Part shown: piece by piece, positions 1 to 8,542 of the stretch | Numbering within the stretch: position 1 is the first letter of the stretch | Layout: each line of letters starts with the position of its first letter | NCBI RefSeq assembly: GCF_000731955.1 | Contig: NZ_JNCK01000001.1 | Coordinates: 124,001 to 188,000 of the forward strand | Direction: 5' to 3' | DNA length: 64,000 nt | Source: Halomonas zincidurans B6 | Lineage (GTDB): Bacteria > Pseudomonadota > Gammaproteobacteria > Pseudomonadales > Halomonadaceae | Translations under genes and position numbers: made by a program | Notes under the pieces: generated by a model | The model's database searches: none | Seen by the model: the letters and a program-made list of their open reading frames with translations, nothing else | What the model was told of the DNA's origin: nothing

Positions 1-2406
1 CTCATAGGCGCGGTTGGTGAAGAGGTAACGGCATTCCTTGTCGAAGTAGGCGATCAACGCCGGTACGTTGTCGGTGTAGATGCGGATGTTGTTCTCGGAG
101 CGGATCAGCGCTTCCTCGGTGCGCTTCTGCTGGGTGATGTCCTGATAGGTATAGACGAAACCGCCGCCGGGCATCGGGTTACCTTGCACCTCGAGCACGC
201 TACCGTCCTGGCGATAGCGCACGTAGCGGTGCGGATGGCCCTGGCGGATGTTGTCCATCAGCAGTTCGACGTGCTCCTCGGGGTCGCCGGGGCCGTATTC
301 GCCATTCAGGGCGTTGTAGCGCAGCACTTTGTCGAACGGTGCGCCGACCCGGATCAGGTGGTCGGGAAAGCGGAACAGTTCCAGGTAGCGCTGGTTCCAC
401 ACCACCAGGCGCAGGTTCTGGTCGACCACGCTGATGCCCTGGTTGATGTTCTCGATGGTCGCCTGCAGCAGCGCGCGGTTGAATTCGAGAACCTGCGAGG
501 CCTCGTCGACGATCGAAATGACGTCCGAGATGCCGATGCCGCGGCCCTGCAGCGCTGAATTGACGACGATGCGCGCCGAGGAGGCGCCGAGCACCGAGGC
601 CAGGAAGCGCTCGGTGAACTGGATCACGTCGATCGAGGCGCGGGTATTGTGATCCAGGGTCTGGCCATTGCGCAGCGCGTAGTCGTCGAAGGCGCGCTCG
701 ACCTGGCCGGCGCCCAGGAAACGCTCGCACAGCACCTTGAGATCGCCCACCGTGGTGGCGCCGGTCCAGGGCCGGTTGATCGAGGTCTGGCGGGTCTCGA
801 CGCTGTCGACGAACAGCGAGGCCTGAATGCGTTCGACCACCCGCTGCGGCGTGACCTGCGAGACGAAGATATAGCAGAACAGGTTGAGCCCCAGCGACAG
901 CATCACCCCATGGGTGAAGGGACTGCCGATATTCAGTGAGAACAGCCGGTCGGGGGCCAGCCACTCGATACCCAGCGGACCGTTGGCGAGCCAGCCGCCG
1001 GGCACCACGCCGGCATTGATCAGTGCCGGCAGCAGCAGGGTGTAGGCCCAGATCGCGAAGCCCACGTTCATCCCGGCGATCACCCCGAGGCGGTTGCCGC
1101 GCTTCCAGTAGAGCCCGCCGAGCAACGCCGGGGCGAACTGCGCCGCGGCGGCAAACGACAGCATCCCGGTCGAGGCCAGCGAGCTGAACTCGGCGATCAA
1201 CTGATAGAACACGTAGGCCAGCGCCAGGATCACCACGATGGTCACGCGCCGCGCCCGCAGCACCAGACGGCCGTAGTCGCGGGCCTTGGTGTCGAACCAG
1301 CGCAGCCGGAACAGCAGCGGAATGACGATCTCGTTGGAGACCATGATCGACACCGCGACGGTGGCGACGATGACCATGCCGGTGGCCGCCGAAAAGCCGC
1401 CGATGAAGGTGGAAAGCGTCAATAACGGGTTGTCGAAGGCGATAGGCAATGCCAGCACGAAGGTATCGGGCTCGACGCTGCCGTCGGGGAACAGCGTCAG
1501 CCCGGCGGCGGCCAGCGGCAGCACGAAGATGCCGAAGGCCACCAGGTAGAGGGGAAACAGCCAGCGTGCGCGTGCGGCGTCGTCGCTGTGGGTGTTCTCG
1601 ACCACGGTGACGTGGAACTGGCGCGGCAGGCAGAAGATCGCCAGCATGGCGAGCAGGGTCTGGGCCCAGAAGCTCTGGCCGAAATCCTGTTCGGTGAGCT
1701 GGCGCTGGAGCTGCAGAAAATCGTCGGCGCGGGTCAGCATATCGCCCATGCCGTCGAACACCCCCCAGGTGACATAGGCACCCAGCGCCATGAAGGCGCT
1801 CAGCTTGACTATCGACTCGAAGGCGATGGCCTGGATCAGGCCCTCGTGATGTTCGGTGGCGTCGGTATGCCGGGTGCCGAACAGAATCGCGAACAGCGCC
1901 ATGACTGCGGCGACGTAGAAGGCGGTATCGGCGAATAGCGGCGTGCGGGTCATGTCCGTCGAAGCGGTCAACACCGTGAAGGCGGCGGACACGGCCTTCA
2001 ACTGCAAGGCGATGTAGGGCAAGGTGCCGACCAGCGCCACCAGACTGGCGAAGGCCGCCAGTGACTGGGTCTTGCCATAGCGCGAGGCGATGAAGTCGGC
2101 GATCGAGGTGACGTTCTGTCGTTTGGCGACGCGAATCATCTTGGCCAGCACTGGCCAGAACAGCAGGAAGGTCAGCAATGGGCCGATGAAGATGCTGGCG
2201 AACGACCAGCCCGACGTGGCGGCCTGGCCGACGGCGCCGTAGTAGGTCCAGGAGGTGAAATAGATGGCCAGCGCCAGGCTGTAGATGACCGGTCGTCGGT
2301 TGGCCGGGCCGTGCCGACGTGCATGGCGATCGCCACGCCAGGCGATGAGAAACAGGATGGCGATGTAGCACAGCGAGACGGCGATCAGCAGCCAGCCTGG
2401 AAACAT
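1..2406 (-). CDS. CrbS-like sodium/solute-symporter-fused sensor histidine kinase, C-terminus outside window
   Basis: The frame is open from an ATG at 2406 to the window edge, giving 802 residues with no stop. Residues 1 to about 490 are a sodium/solute symporter (SLC5-like) membrane domain beginning MFPGWLLIAVSLCYIAILFL. A soluble linker follows, then a PAS domain near residues 650-770 (LRLVVWNQRYLELFRFPD, ending in QDITQQKR) and the start of a second PAS. The histidine kinase and any receiver domain would lie beyond base 1. This architecture is known from CrbS of Vibrio, which controls the acetate switch with the LuxR-type regulator CrbR, and from CbrA of Pseudomonas. The nearby DUF4212/symporter pair favours the CrbS type. 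The substrate sensed is inference; a CbrA-like role is the main alternative. Confidence 0.85.
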   Translation of the reverse strand, partial: MFPGWLLIAVSLCYIAILFLIAWRGDRHARRHGPANRRPVIYSLALAIYFTSWTYYGAVGQAATSGWSFASIFIGPLLTFLLFWPVLAKMIRVAKRQNVTSIADFIASRYGKTQSLAAFASLVALVGTLPYIALQLKAVSAAFTVLTASTDMTRTPLFADTAFYVAAVMALFAILFGTRHTDATEHHEGLIQAIAFESIVKLSAFMALGAYVTWGVFDGMGDMLTRADDFLQLQRQLTEQDFGQSFWAQTLLAMLAIFCLPRQFHVTVVENTHSDDAARARWLFPLYLVAFGIFVLPLAAAGLTLFPDGSVEPDTFVLALPIAFDNPLLTLSTFIGGFSAATGMVIVATVAVSIMVSNEIVIPLLFRLRWFDTKARDYGRLVLRARRVTIVVILALAYVFYQLIAEFSSLASTGMLSFAAAAQFAPALLGGLYWKRGNRLGVIAGMNVGFAIWAYTLLLPALINAGVVPGGWLANGPLGIEWLAPDRLFSLNIGSPFTHGVMLSLGLNLFCYIFVSQVTPQRVVERIQASLFVDSVETRQTSINRPWTGATTVGDLKVLCERFLGAGQVERAFDDYALRNGQTLDHNTRASIDVIQFTERFLASVLGASSARIVVNSALQGRGIGISDVISIVDEASQVLEFNRALLQATIENINQGISVVDQNLRLVVWNQRYLELFRFPDHLIRVGAPFDKVLRYNALNGEYGPGDPEEHVELLMDNIRQGHPHRYVRYRQDGSVLEVQGNPMPGGGFVYTYQDITQQKRTEEALIRSENNIRIYTDNVPALIAYFDKECRYLFTNRAYE

Positions 2407-2537
2407 GAACTCTCTCCCTTGACCAGCGGCCATTCTAAGACAACACCGAGGATGAAGGCAGTCGCGATCCTGGACCCCGTGACGATCCCGTGGCGTGCCT
2501 GGCGGCAAGCCGCCAGACGCGTATCAAGCGTGGCGCG

Positions 2538-3050
2538 TCACTCCGAACACACCGCTTCGAGCAGCGGGTCGCTGCGTTCGAGTTGTCGCAAGCGCTCGAC
2601 ATCGGGCTGGCGATTGTCGGCGTTGAGCGGCACCATCTCCCGCGTCGCGCAATTCAGCAGATAGGTCTGATACGTCAGCAGGTCGCGATATTGTCGTTCG
2701 AAGCGGTAGAGGATGAATTCGACCAAGCGTTCCCCGTTGGCCTGCGAAGCCATCCTGTCGTTCCGGTCGACCACGCTGAAGGCGGTGGTCAGCGGATAGA
2801 GGTAGGTCCAGGGACGCCACAGCATCTGGCTCTTTTCGGTCGACACCACCTGTGCCGATTCGGGCAACTGCTGGCGTTTGTAACCGTACCAGGCGTACTC
2901 GTAGTTGATCTGGTAGGCCAGCATGCCCAACCCCGCGCACACCGGTACGATCCAGCGCGGCAGACGTTTACCGCTGAGCAGGCGCAACAACAGCGCCACG
3001 CCTGCGGCGCCCAGGCCGGCAAAGGCTGCCGCGACCAAATGCCATATCAT
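2538..3050 (-). CDS. Conserved hypothetical membrane protein in symporter/sensor kinase cluster
   Basis: A 170-residue protein of unknown function. Two hydrophobic segments lie at the N-terminus, roughly residues 3-25 and 32-48. They are followed by a soluble, charged domain rich in Tyr and Arg (for example RFERQYRDLLTYQTYLLNC). The start is supported by AAGGA about six bases upstream. It lies between the symporter and the sensor kinase on the same strand, so it may share their transcript, and a strong hairpin separates it from the symporter. The position suggests a role linked to the transporter or sensor, but no motif names one. Confidence 0.7.
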   Translation of the reverse strand: MIWHLVAAAFAGLGAAGVALLLRLLSGKRLPRWIVPVCAGLGMLAYQINYEYAWYGYKRQQLPESAQVVSTEKSQMLWRPWTYLYPLTTAFSVVDRNDRMASQANGERLVEFILYRFERQYRDLLTYQTYLLNCATREMVPLNADNRQPDVERLRQLERSDPLLEAVCSE

Positions 3051-3068
3051 AGTGAGTCCTTGCTCAAA

Positions 3069-3099
3069 GAATCGGGCTTCCCAGTGGGAAGCCCGATTC
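3069..3099 (-). terminator. Perfect 14-bp stem hairpin after the symporter gene
   Basis: GAATCGGGCTTCCC pairs perfectly with GGGAAGCCCGATTC around a three-base AGT loop. It lies just after the symporter stop and before the next co-directional gene. No U-run follows on the minus strand, so it may be an mRNA-stabilising or attenuating hairpin rather than a full intrinsic terminator. Confidence 0.55.
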
Positions 3100-3141
3100 G
3101 ACTGGAGCCAGCGAGCTGACTCGTCAGGGTTGCATTATCGC

Positions 3142-4923
3142 CTAGTGATCGACCGCAGTGCCAGCCCCCTTGGGATAGCGCACGCTCTCCACCAGATCCT
3201 GGATTTCCTTCGGTGGCTCCTCGCTGGCATTGGCGACCAGGAAGGCCACGGCGAAGTTGATGATGGCCCCTACCGCGCCGATGGACAGCGGGGAGATGCC
3301 CAGCACCCAGTTGGCGGCGGTATCCGGCAGGTTGTTGGTGCCCGGGATGAAGAACCAGCCCTTGTAGATGAAGATGTATACCAGGGTGAAGGTCAGCCCC
3401 GACAACATGCCGGCGATGGCGCCCTTGTTGTTCATCCGCGTGGAGAAGATTCCCATCATCAATGCCGGGAACAGCGAGGCGGCGGCGATGCCGAAGGCCA
3501 GTGCAACCACCTGGGCGGCGAACCCGGGTGGGTTGGCACCGAGGTAGGTGGCGACGACGATGGCCACCGACATCGAAATCCGCGCGGCTTGCAATTCGCC
3601 CTTCTCGGTGATTCGGGGATTGATCGCGCCCTTGATCAGGTCATGACTGATCGCCGAGGAGATCGCCAGCAGCAGACCGGCCGCGGTGGACAGCGCGGCA
3701 GCCAGGCCGCCCGCGGCGATCAGACCGACCACCCAGCCGGGCAGGTTGGCGATTTCCGGGTTGGCCAGTACCAGGATGTCGTTGTTGACCTGCAGCTCGT
3801 TGCCCTGCCAGCCGCGTCCGGAGAAATCGGCTGAGTCGTTGAACATCTGGATGTTGCCGTCGTTGTTCTTGTCCTCGAAGGTGATCAGCCCGGTTTCTTC
3901 CCAGGTGCGAATCCAGTCGGGGCGATCGGCGTAGGCGATGGGATTGGCGGCGGCGTCCTCGTAGTTCTCGACTTGGCCGGCCATGTCAGGGTAGATGGTG
4001 GTGATCAGGTTCAGGCGGGCCATCGAAGCCACGGCGGGCGCGGTGAGGTAGAGCAGGCCGATGAACACCAATGCCCAGCCGGCGGACCAACGTGCATCGG
4101 CCACCTTGGGTACGGTGAAGAAACGCATGATGACATGGGGCAGGCCGGCGGTACCGATCATCAGTGACAGCGTGAACAGCACCATGTTCAGCTTGTTGTC
4201 GACCATCGCCGTGTATTCGTTGAAGCCCAGCGCGGTGACTACTTCGTTGAGCTTGGCCAGCAGCGGCTCGCCGGAGGCGCTATTGTCGGAGAACAGGCCC
4301 AGCGCCGGTATCGGGTTGTCGGTCAGTTCCAGCGAGATGAACACCGCCGGAATGGTATAGGCGATGATCAGCACGATGTACTGAGCCACCTGGGTATAGG
4401 TGATCCCCTTCATGCCGCCCAGCACCGAATAGAAGAACACCACCACGGCGGCGATGATCAGGCCGGTGGTCGCATCGACTTCCAGAAAGCGCGAGAAGGC
4501 AACGCCGGCGCCGGCCATCTGACCGATGACGTAGGTGACCGAGGCCACGATCAGACAGACTACCGCGACCATGCGTGCCGTCTTGCTGTAGAAGCGGTCG
4601 CCGATGAACTCGGGCACCGTGAACTTGCCGAACTTGCGCAGGTAGGGTGCCAGCAGCATGGCCAGCAGCACGTAGCCGCCCGTCCAGCCCATCAGGAAGG
4701 TCGAGTTGGCGTAGCCACCAGCGGCGATGAGGCCTGCCATGGAGATGAACGAGGCGGCGGACATCCAGTCGGCGCCGATCGCCATGCCGTTGGTGATGGG
4801 GTGGACCCCGCCGCCGGCAACGTAGAAATCCTTGGTCGTGCCGGCCTTGGCCCATATCGCGATACCGATATACAGCGCGAAGGAGGCGCCCACGAACAGG
4901 ACATTGATCGCAAATTGACTCAT
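3142..4923 (-). CDS. Sodium:solute symporter, ActP-like (VC_2705 family)
   Basis: An inner-membrane SSS-family transporter of 593 residues with about 13 hydrophobic segments. Family traits include the N-terminal GGGVHPITNGMAIGADWMSA region and the segment FYSVLGGMKGITYTQVAQY. A hydrophilic loop near residues 315-375 (NNDGNIQMFNDSADFSGRGW) is typical of the VC_2705 subfamily, which is longer than E. coli ActP. By family the substrate is probably acetate or another short monocarboxylate co-transported with sodium. The gene begins seven bases after the DUF4212 stop, so the two form a transporter pair. The nearby CrbS-like kinase and upstream repeats suggest carboxylate-responsive control, which is inference. 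Confidence 0.9.
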   Translation of the reverse strand: MSQFAINVLFVGASFALYIGIAIWAKAGTTKDFYVAGGGVHPITNGMAIGADWMSAASFISMAGLIAAGGYANSTFLMGWTGGYVLLAMLLAPYLRKFGKFTVPEFIGDRFYSKTARMVAVVCLIVASVTYVIGQMAGAGVAFSRFLEVDATTGLIIAAVVVFFYSVLGGMKGITYTQVAQYIVLIIAYTIPAVFISLELTDNPIPALGLFSDNSASGEPLLAKLNEVVTALGFNEYTAMVDNKLNMVLFTLSLMIGTAGLPHVIMRFFTVPKVADARWSAGWALVFIGLLYLTAPAVASMARLNLITTIYPDMAGQVENYEDAAANPIAYADRPDWIRTWEETGLITFEDKNNDGNIQMFNDSADFSGRGWQGNELQVNNDILVLANPEIANLPGWVVGLIAAGGLAAALSTAAGLLLAISSAISHDLIKGAINPRITEKGELQAARISMSVAIVVATYLGANPPGFAAQVVALAFGIAAASLFPALMMGIFSTRMNNKGAIAGMLSGLTFTLVYIFIYKGWFFIPGTNNLPDTAANWVLGISPLSIGAVGAIINFAVAFLVANASEEPPKEIQDLVESVRYPKGAGTAVDH

Positions 4924-4929
4924 GCCGAC

Positions 4930-5190
4930 TTACTCCTCGAGGCCGAATTGCTTATCCAGCCGATTCATCTTCCAGGCATAGAAGAAGATCAAGCCGATGA
5001 AAGTCAGGATGGATCCCTGTTGCGCGAACCAGAAACCCAGGTCGGTACCGCCGACGGGGATGCCGGCGAGCAAGGGGCGTAGCAGGATGGCGAAGCCATA
5101 GGACACCAGCGCCCAGACGATCAGGCACCCGGTTATCAGGCGAAGGTTCGCCTTCCAGTAGGCAGCAGCGTTGGATTTGTCATCTGCCAT
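4930..5190 (-). CDS. DUF4212 small membrane subunit paired with symporter
   Basis: An 86-residue protein with two transmembrane segments (about residues 17-38 and 51-72) and the family's aromatic ends (AYWKANLRLI near the start, FYAWKMNRLDKQFGLEE at the end). The ATG at 5190 has GGAGAG about eight bases upstream; a 151-residue reading from further upstream is possible but lacks a comparable site. DUF4212 proteins are found next to VC_2705-family symporters and are thought to act with them. It is the first gene of the symporter operon, so the regulatory region upstream should drive both. Confidence 0.88.
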   Translation of the reverse strand: MADDKSNAAAYWKANLRLITGCLIVWALVSYGFAILLRPLLAGIPVGGTDLGFWFAQQGSILTFIGLIFFYAWKMNRLDKQFGLEE

Positions 5191-6018
5191 ATTATTGCTC
5201 TCCGTGGTGTATTTAAGCGGGTAAGTGGCACTGAGGTCATGTTGGCCCAGCAGGGCAATCGCTCGTCTACAACAACGCTCATCGCTAACTTTTTGCATGC
5301 GACGAATGTCGCGTTGGGGAATGTTCCGACCGGCTGACTCTCTTCGGTCGGCTCTTTTTATAGCGACTGTAGCGGCTGAAGCCATCCTCCCTTCACGTCA
5401 TGGCCCATTGTCGAGGCGTATTATCGACGTGGGATTGCCTTGAGTGACTCAACAGCAATATTGGGCAACAAAAACAAAAAGTAAAATCCTCTACCTTAGT
5501 ATTATGAGCAAAAGTTCATTAATATAATATTGTTTAAATTCAGTAATTTATTGGCATGTTCGTACGATTATTACGGGTGCGATCCGGCGTTTATAGGACG
5601 ATGGTCTAGGCAGGGATTCATGGGACAATGGTCTAGGTCTGATTGTGTAGATCGATAGTCTATCTTTTGTCGGGAAGCGGCGCGTTGTTATGCTGACTCG
5701 AGAAGCATGGTTGCATGCAGTCATGCCGAGGCGCGAAACAATACGCATGCTGAATGGCTTCGGTGATATGCATATCAAGGGATGATTATGCAAAGCATCA
5801 TGGGTATTGGACTTTCGCCTCATGTTGGACGCATGACGTCTTCATCAAGGATGACCCCACGTGATTGAAATGATTCGGCACTACGAACAGACCGTTGTCG
5901 GGCATTGCGGCGCAACCTTCGAGGCTCCGGGTCTTGCTGCCGCCATCCGCCCGAATCATTGGCCTTCGGGTGATCGTCGGTTGTGCGGGGTCGCTATGAC
6001 TATCAAGAGTGCAGCCTG
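5191..6018. other. Long divergent intergenic control region
   Basis: About 830 bases lie between the DUF4212 gene (minus) and the CBS/nucleotidyltransferase gene (plus). No convincing gene is present. Bases 5440-5565 are markedly AT-rich against the GC-rich surroundings and include several TATAAT-like stretches on both strands. The three phased repeats listed separately lie just beyond, away from the symporter operon. The rest shows nothing further I can support. Confidence 0.6.
5596..5664 (-). promoter_or_regulatory. Three 27-bp-phased 15-bp repeats, candidate response-regulator sites
   Basis: Three imperfect copies start at 5596 (GGACGATGGTCTAGG), 5623 (GGACAATGGTCTAGG) and 5650 (GATCGATAGTCTATC), exactly 27 bases apart. 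The common core on the minus strand is TAGACYAT. They lie upstream of the AT-rich promoter-like stretch that precedes the DUF4212-symporter operon, the usual place for an activator array. A LuxR-type partner of the CrbS-like kinase is a plausible binder, but that is inference. Confidence 0.5.
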
Positions 6019-7836
6019 ATGGTCGATATCGACCTGTCACAACCGCCTTTCTCTCTGCTCGACGATGCCGGGCGTGCACGTGTGCTCAACGGCGTCGACC
6101 TGGCTTATTTCGATAGCGACGAGATCATTCTCGAGGTCGGCCAGCCCGGCGAGTTCGTGTATGTCATTCACAAGGGCGAGATCGCCGAGTTCGACCCACT
6201 CGCGCCAGGCGCTCAGGCGCGTATCGGTCATTACACCGCCGGCGACCTGTTCGGTGCCATCAGCATCCTCAACGGCACCAGCCGTTACCGCTTCAAGGTG
6301 GAACAGGAAAGCCTCTGCTATGTGATGCCCAAGGCGCTATTCGAGCGCCTGTGCGACGATTACCCGACCTTCGCCGAGTTCTTCCGCCGCGGGCTGGCGC
6401 AGAAGACCCGTATGCTGGCCGAGCGCCGTGCCGAGAGCGGCGTGAACATGGCGAGCTTCATGCTCGCGCGGATCAGTGAATGCATGCGCAAGCCGCTGAT
6501 CGTGACGGCGGCCACCAGCATTGCCATGGCGGTCGGTCGGCTCAACGAGAGCCATGCCGATAGCCTGCTGGTCGGCAAGGACGGCCGCTTCGGGGTGGTG
6601 ACCAAGACCGATCTGCTCAATGCGCTGGTGATGGAAGGCACGGCGCAGGACCGTCCGGTGGTGGGTATCGCTCACTTCGAGCTGGTGGCCGCCGGCCCCG
6701 ATCAGTATCTGTTCGAGGCGCTGGTAAAAATGACTCGCCATGAGGTATCCAGAGTCGTGGTGGTGGAGCGGGACAGCCCGATCGGGGTGGTCGAGTTGAC
6801 CGATGTGCTCAGCTATTTCTCCAGCCGCTCCTACGTGGTCAGCCTCGAACTCGAGCAGGCCGACGATATCGAGGCCCTGGCCCGCGCCAGTGCGCGGCTG
6901 CCGGGGCTGGTTCAGGCCTTGATGGCGCAAGGGGTCAAGCTCCGGTTCGCCATGGATCTGCTGGCAGCGCTCAATGGCCGCATCATCAACAAGGCCTTCC
7001 AGTTTCTCATCGAACCGCGCTGCCGGGCCCAGAGCTGTCTGCTGGTGATGGGCAGCGAGGGGCGTGGCGAACAGATCCTCAAGACCGATCAGGACAATGC
7101 GCTGATCGTCGCCGACGACAGCGACTGGCCGGATTGCGCCGACGCCATGCAGCGCTTCACCGAAACGCTCTATCGGCTGGGCTATCCGCCGTGTCCGGGC
7201 AATATCATGGTCTCGAACCCGGTCTGGGTGGACAGCGAGAGTGGCTGGCGCAGGACGATCACGCGCTGGGCCGAGCGGCGTGACGGCGCGGCGTTGATGA
7301 ATCTCGCGATCATGCTCGACGCGCATGGCGTGGCCGGCGACATCCGCTTGCTGGGACGTCTGCGCGAGCATCTCTTCGCCAGCTGTTCGCACGATGAGCT
7401 GCTGTTGTCTTACCTTGCCCGGGCCGCGCTGCATTTTGCCGCACCATTGACCCTGTTCGGTACGCTCAAGAAGCCCCGGCACGGCATCGACATCAAGAAG
7501 GGTGGGATCTTCCCGATCGTGCACGGCGTGCGCACCCTGGCACTGGAATGCCGCATCACCGCGACCTCGACCCTGGGCCGGCTGGAGGCACTCGCCGATC
7601 AGGGGCGGCTGGAAGCGGACTTTGCCGCTGATCTCGGCGAGGCGCTGGCGCTGTTCACCGAACTGCGCCTCAAGCAGCAACTGGCCCAGCTCAACGGTCG
7701 GCAGAACAGCGACGAACCCAATCTGGTCGTGGTCCAGACCCTGTCGTCGCTGGAGCGCGACCTGCTGCGCGAGGCGCTGCATATCGTCAAGGATTTCCAG
7801 CAACGCCTGACCCACCGTTTCCATCTCGAATACTGA
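6019..7836 (+). CDS. Cyclic-nucleotide-binding/CBS/DUF294 nucleotidyltransferase-like protein
   Basis: A soluble protein of 605 residues with three parts. A cyclic-nucleotide-binding fold covers about residues 12-130 (EVGQPGEFVYVIHKGEIAEF). A CBS pair covers about 150-275. A DUF294 nucleotidyltransferase-like domain with its C-terminal helical domain fills the rest; the key segment is LVMGSEGRGEQILKTDQDNA, carrying the GSEGR and DQDNA motifs. Such proteins resemble the GlnD nucleotidyltransferase fold, but their target is not established. The ATG at 6019 was preferred; an in-frame GTG at 5983 would add 12 residues. It is divergent from the symporter operon and followed after 11 bases by an exonuclease gene, an arrangement known beside acetate-type symporters. 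Confidence 0.85.
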   Translation: MVDIDLSQPPFSLLDDAGRARVLNGVDLAYFDSDEIILEVGQPGEFVYVIHKGEIAEFDPLAPGAQARIGHYTAGDLFGAISILNGTSRYRFKVEQESLCYVMPKALFERLCDDYPTFAEFFRRGLAQKTRMLAERRAESGVNMASFMLARISECMRKPLIVTAATSIAMAVGRLNESHADSLLVGKDGRFGVVTKTDLLNALVMEGTAQDRPVVGIAHFELVAAGPDQYLFEALVKMTRHEVSRVVVVERDSPIGVVELTDVLSYFSSRSYVVSLELEQADDIEALARASARLPGLVQALMAQGVKLRFAMDLLAALNGRIINKAFQFLIEPRCRAQSCLLVMGSEGRGEQILKTDQDNALIVADDSDWPDCADAMQRFTETLYRLGYPPCPGNIMVSNPVWVDSESGWRRTITRWAERRDGAALMNLAIMLDAHGVAGDIRLLGRLREHLFASCSHDELLLSYLARAALHFAAPLTLFGTLKKPRHGIDIKKGGIFPIVHGVRTLALECRITATSTLGRLEALADQGRLEADFAADLGEALALFTELRLKQQLAQLNGRQNSDEPNLVVVQTLSSLERDLLREALHIVKDFQQRLTHRFHLEY

Positions 7837-7847
7837 CGAGGGCTGCA

Positions 7848-8465
7848 ATGATACGTTCGCTACGGCGTGTGGCCGACCGCCGCCGTCAAGCCGATGGCCG
7901 CTATGGTTGGTTGTTCAATCCCTACACCGGCGAGGAGCTGGTGGCCATCGATTGCGAAACCACCGGTCTTGACACCAAGACCGCCGAATTGGTCTCGATC
8001 GCCGCGGTGCGCATCAAGGGCGAGCGGGTGCTGACCAGCGATTCGCTGGACCTGCGTCTCCAGCCACCGGCCAGCCTGAGCGGCGATTCGATCAAGATCC
8101 ATCGCCTGCGCGGAGTCGATCTGAACGATGGCGAGGCGCTCTATGATGCGTTGGAGACATTCCTCGATTTCGTCGGCAATCGTCCGCTGCTGGGCTGGTG
8201 CATCGATTACGACCTGGCGGTGATCAACCGTCACCTGCGGCCGCTGTTCGGCTTCGACCTGCCCAACGTGTGCCTCGACATGGCTCAGGTCTACCTGCGC
8301 GAGATGCGTCGGACGCGACCGCACCTGGAACCGACGGTGGACTTCGAGACGCTCGCCAGGGCGCTCAACGTGCCGGTGATGGGACGCCATACCGCGCTTG
8401 GCGATGCCGTGACCACGGCGCTGATGTTCGTTCGTTTGAAGAAGGGCGCGCTGGCGGCGGGCTAG
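7848..8465 (+). CDS. DEDDh 3'-5' exonuclease (DnaQ-like)
   Basis: A 205-residue protein of the DNA polymerase III epsilon-like exonuclease superfamily. Exo I is visible as AIDCETTGL (about residues 28-36), Exo II as CIDYDLAVINRHL and Exo III as GRHTALGDAVTT, giving the D-E-D-H-D set of metal ligands and catalytic residues. It lacks the polymerase-binding tail of true epsilon, so it is probably a stand-alone exonuclease. It sits 11 bases after the DUF294 gene with GAGGG before the ATG, implying one transcript. The link between a symporter, a DUF294 protein and an exonuclease recurs in related genomes, but its meaning is unknown. Confidence 0.88.
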   Translation: MIRSLRRVADRRRQADGRYGWLFNPYTGEELVAIDCETTGLDTKTAELVSIAAVRIKGERVLTSDSLDLRLQPPASLSGDSIKIHRLRGVDLNDGEALYDALETFLDFVGNRPLLGWCIDYDLAVINRHLRPLFGFDLPNVCLDMAQVYLREMRRTRPHLEPTVDFETLARALNVPVMGRHTALGDAVTTALMFVRLKKGALAAG

Positions 8466-8542
8466 GCGGTAACGGCATCGCAAGTCGCCGGGCACGGTGA
8501 TAGCATAGGCGCGCCTTCATATCCCTGCGTGTCGTTCGCCCC

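Noticed and set aside
200..2371. 723-residue open frame on the minus strand
   Set aside because: It is an Arg/Pro/Gly-rich out-of-phase shadow of the sensor kinase frame starting at 2406, which shows clear symporter and PAS motifs.
6337..7848. 503-residue antisense frame opposite the DUF294 gene
   Set aside because: High-GC antisense shadow; the plus-strand frame carries recognisable CBS and nucleotidyltransferase motifs.
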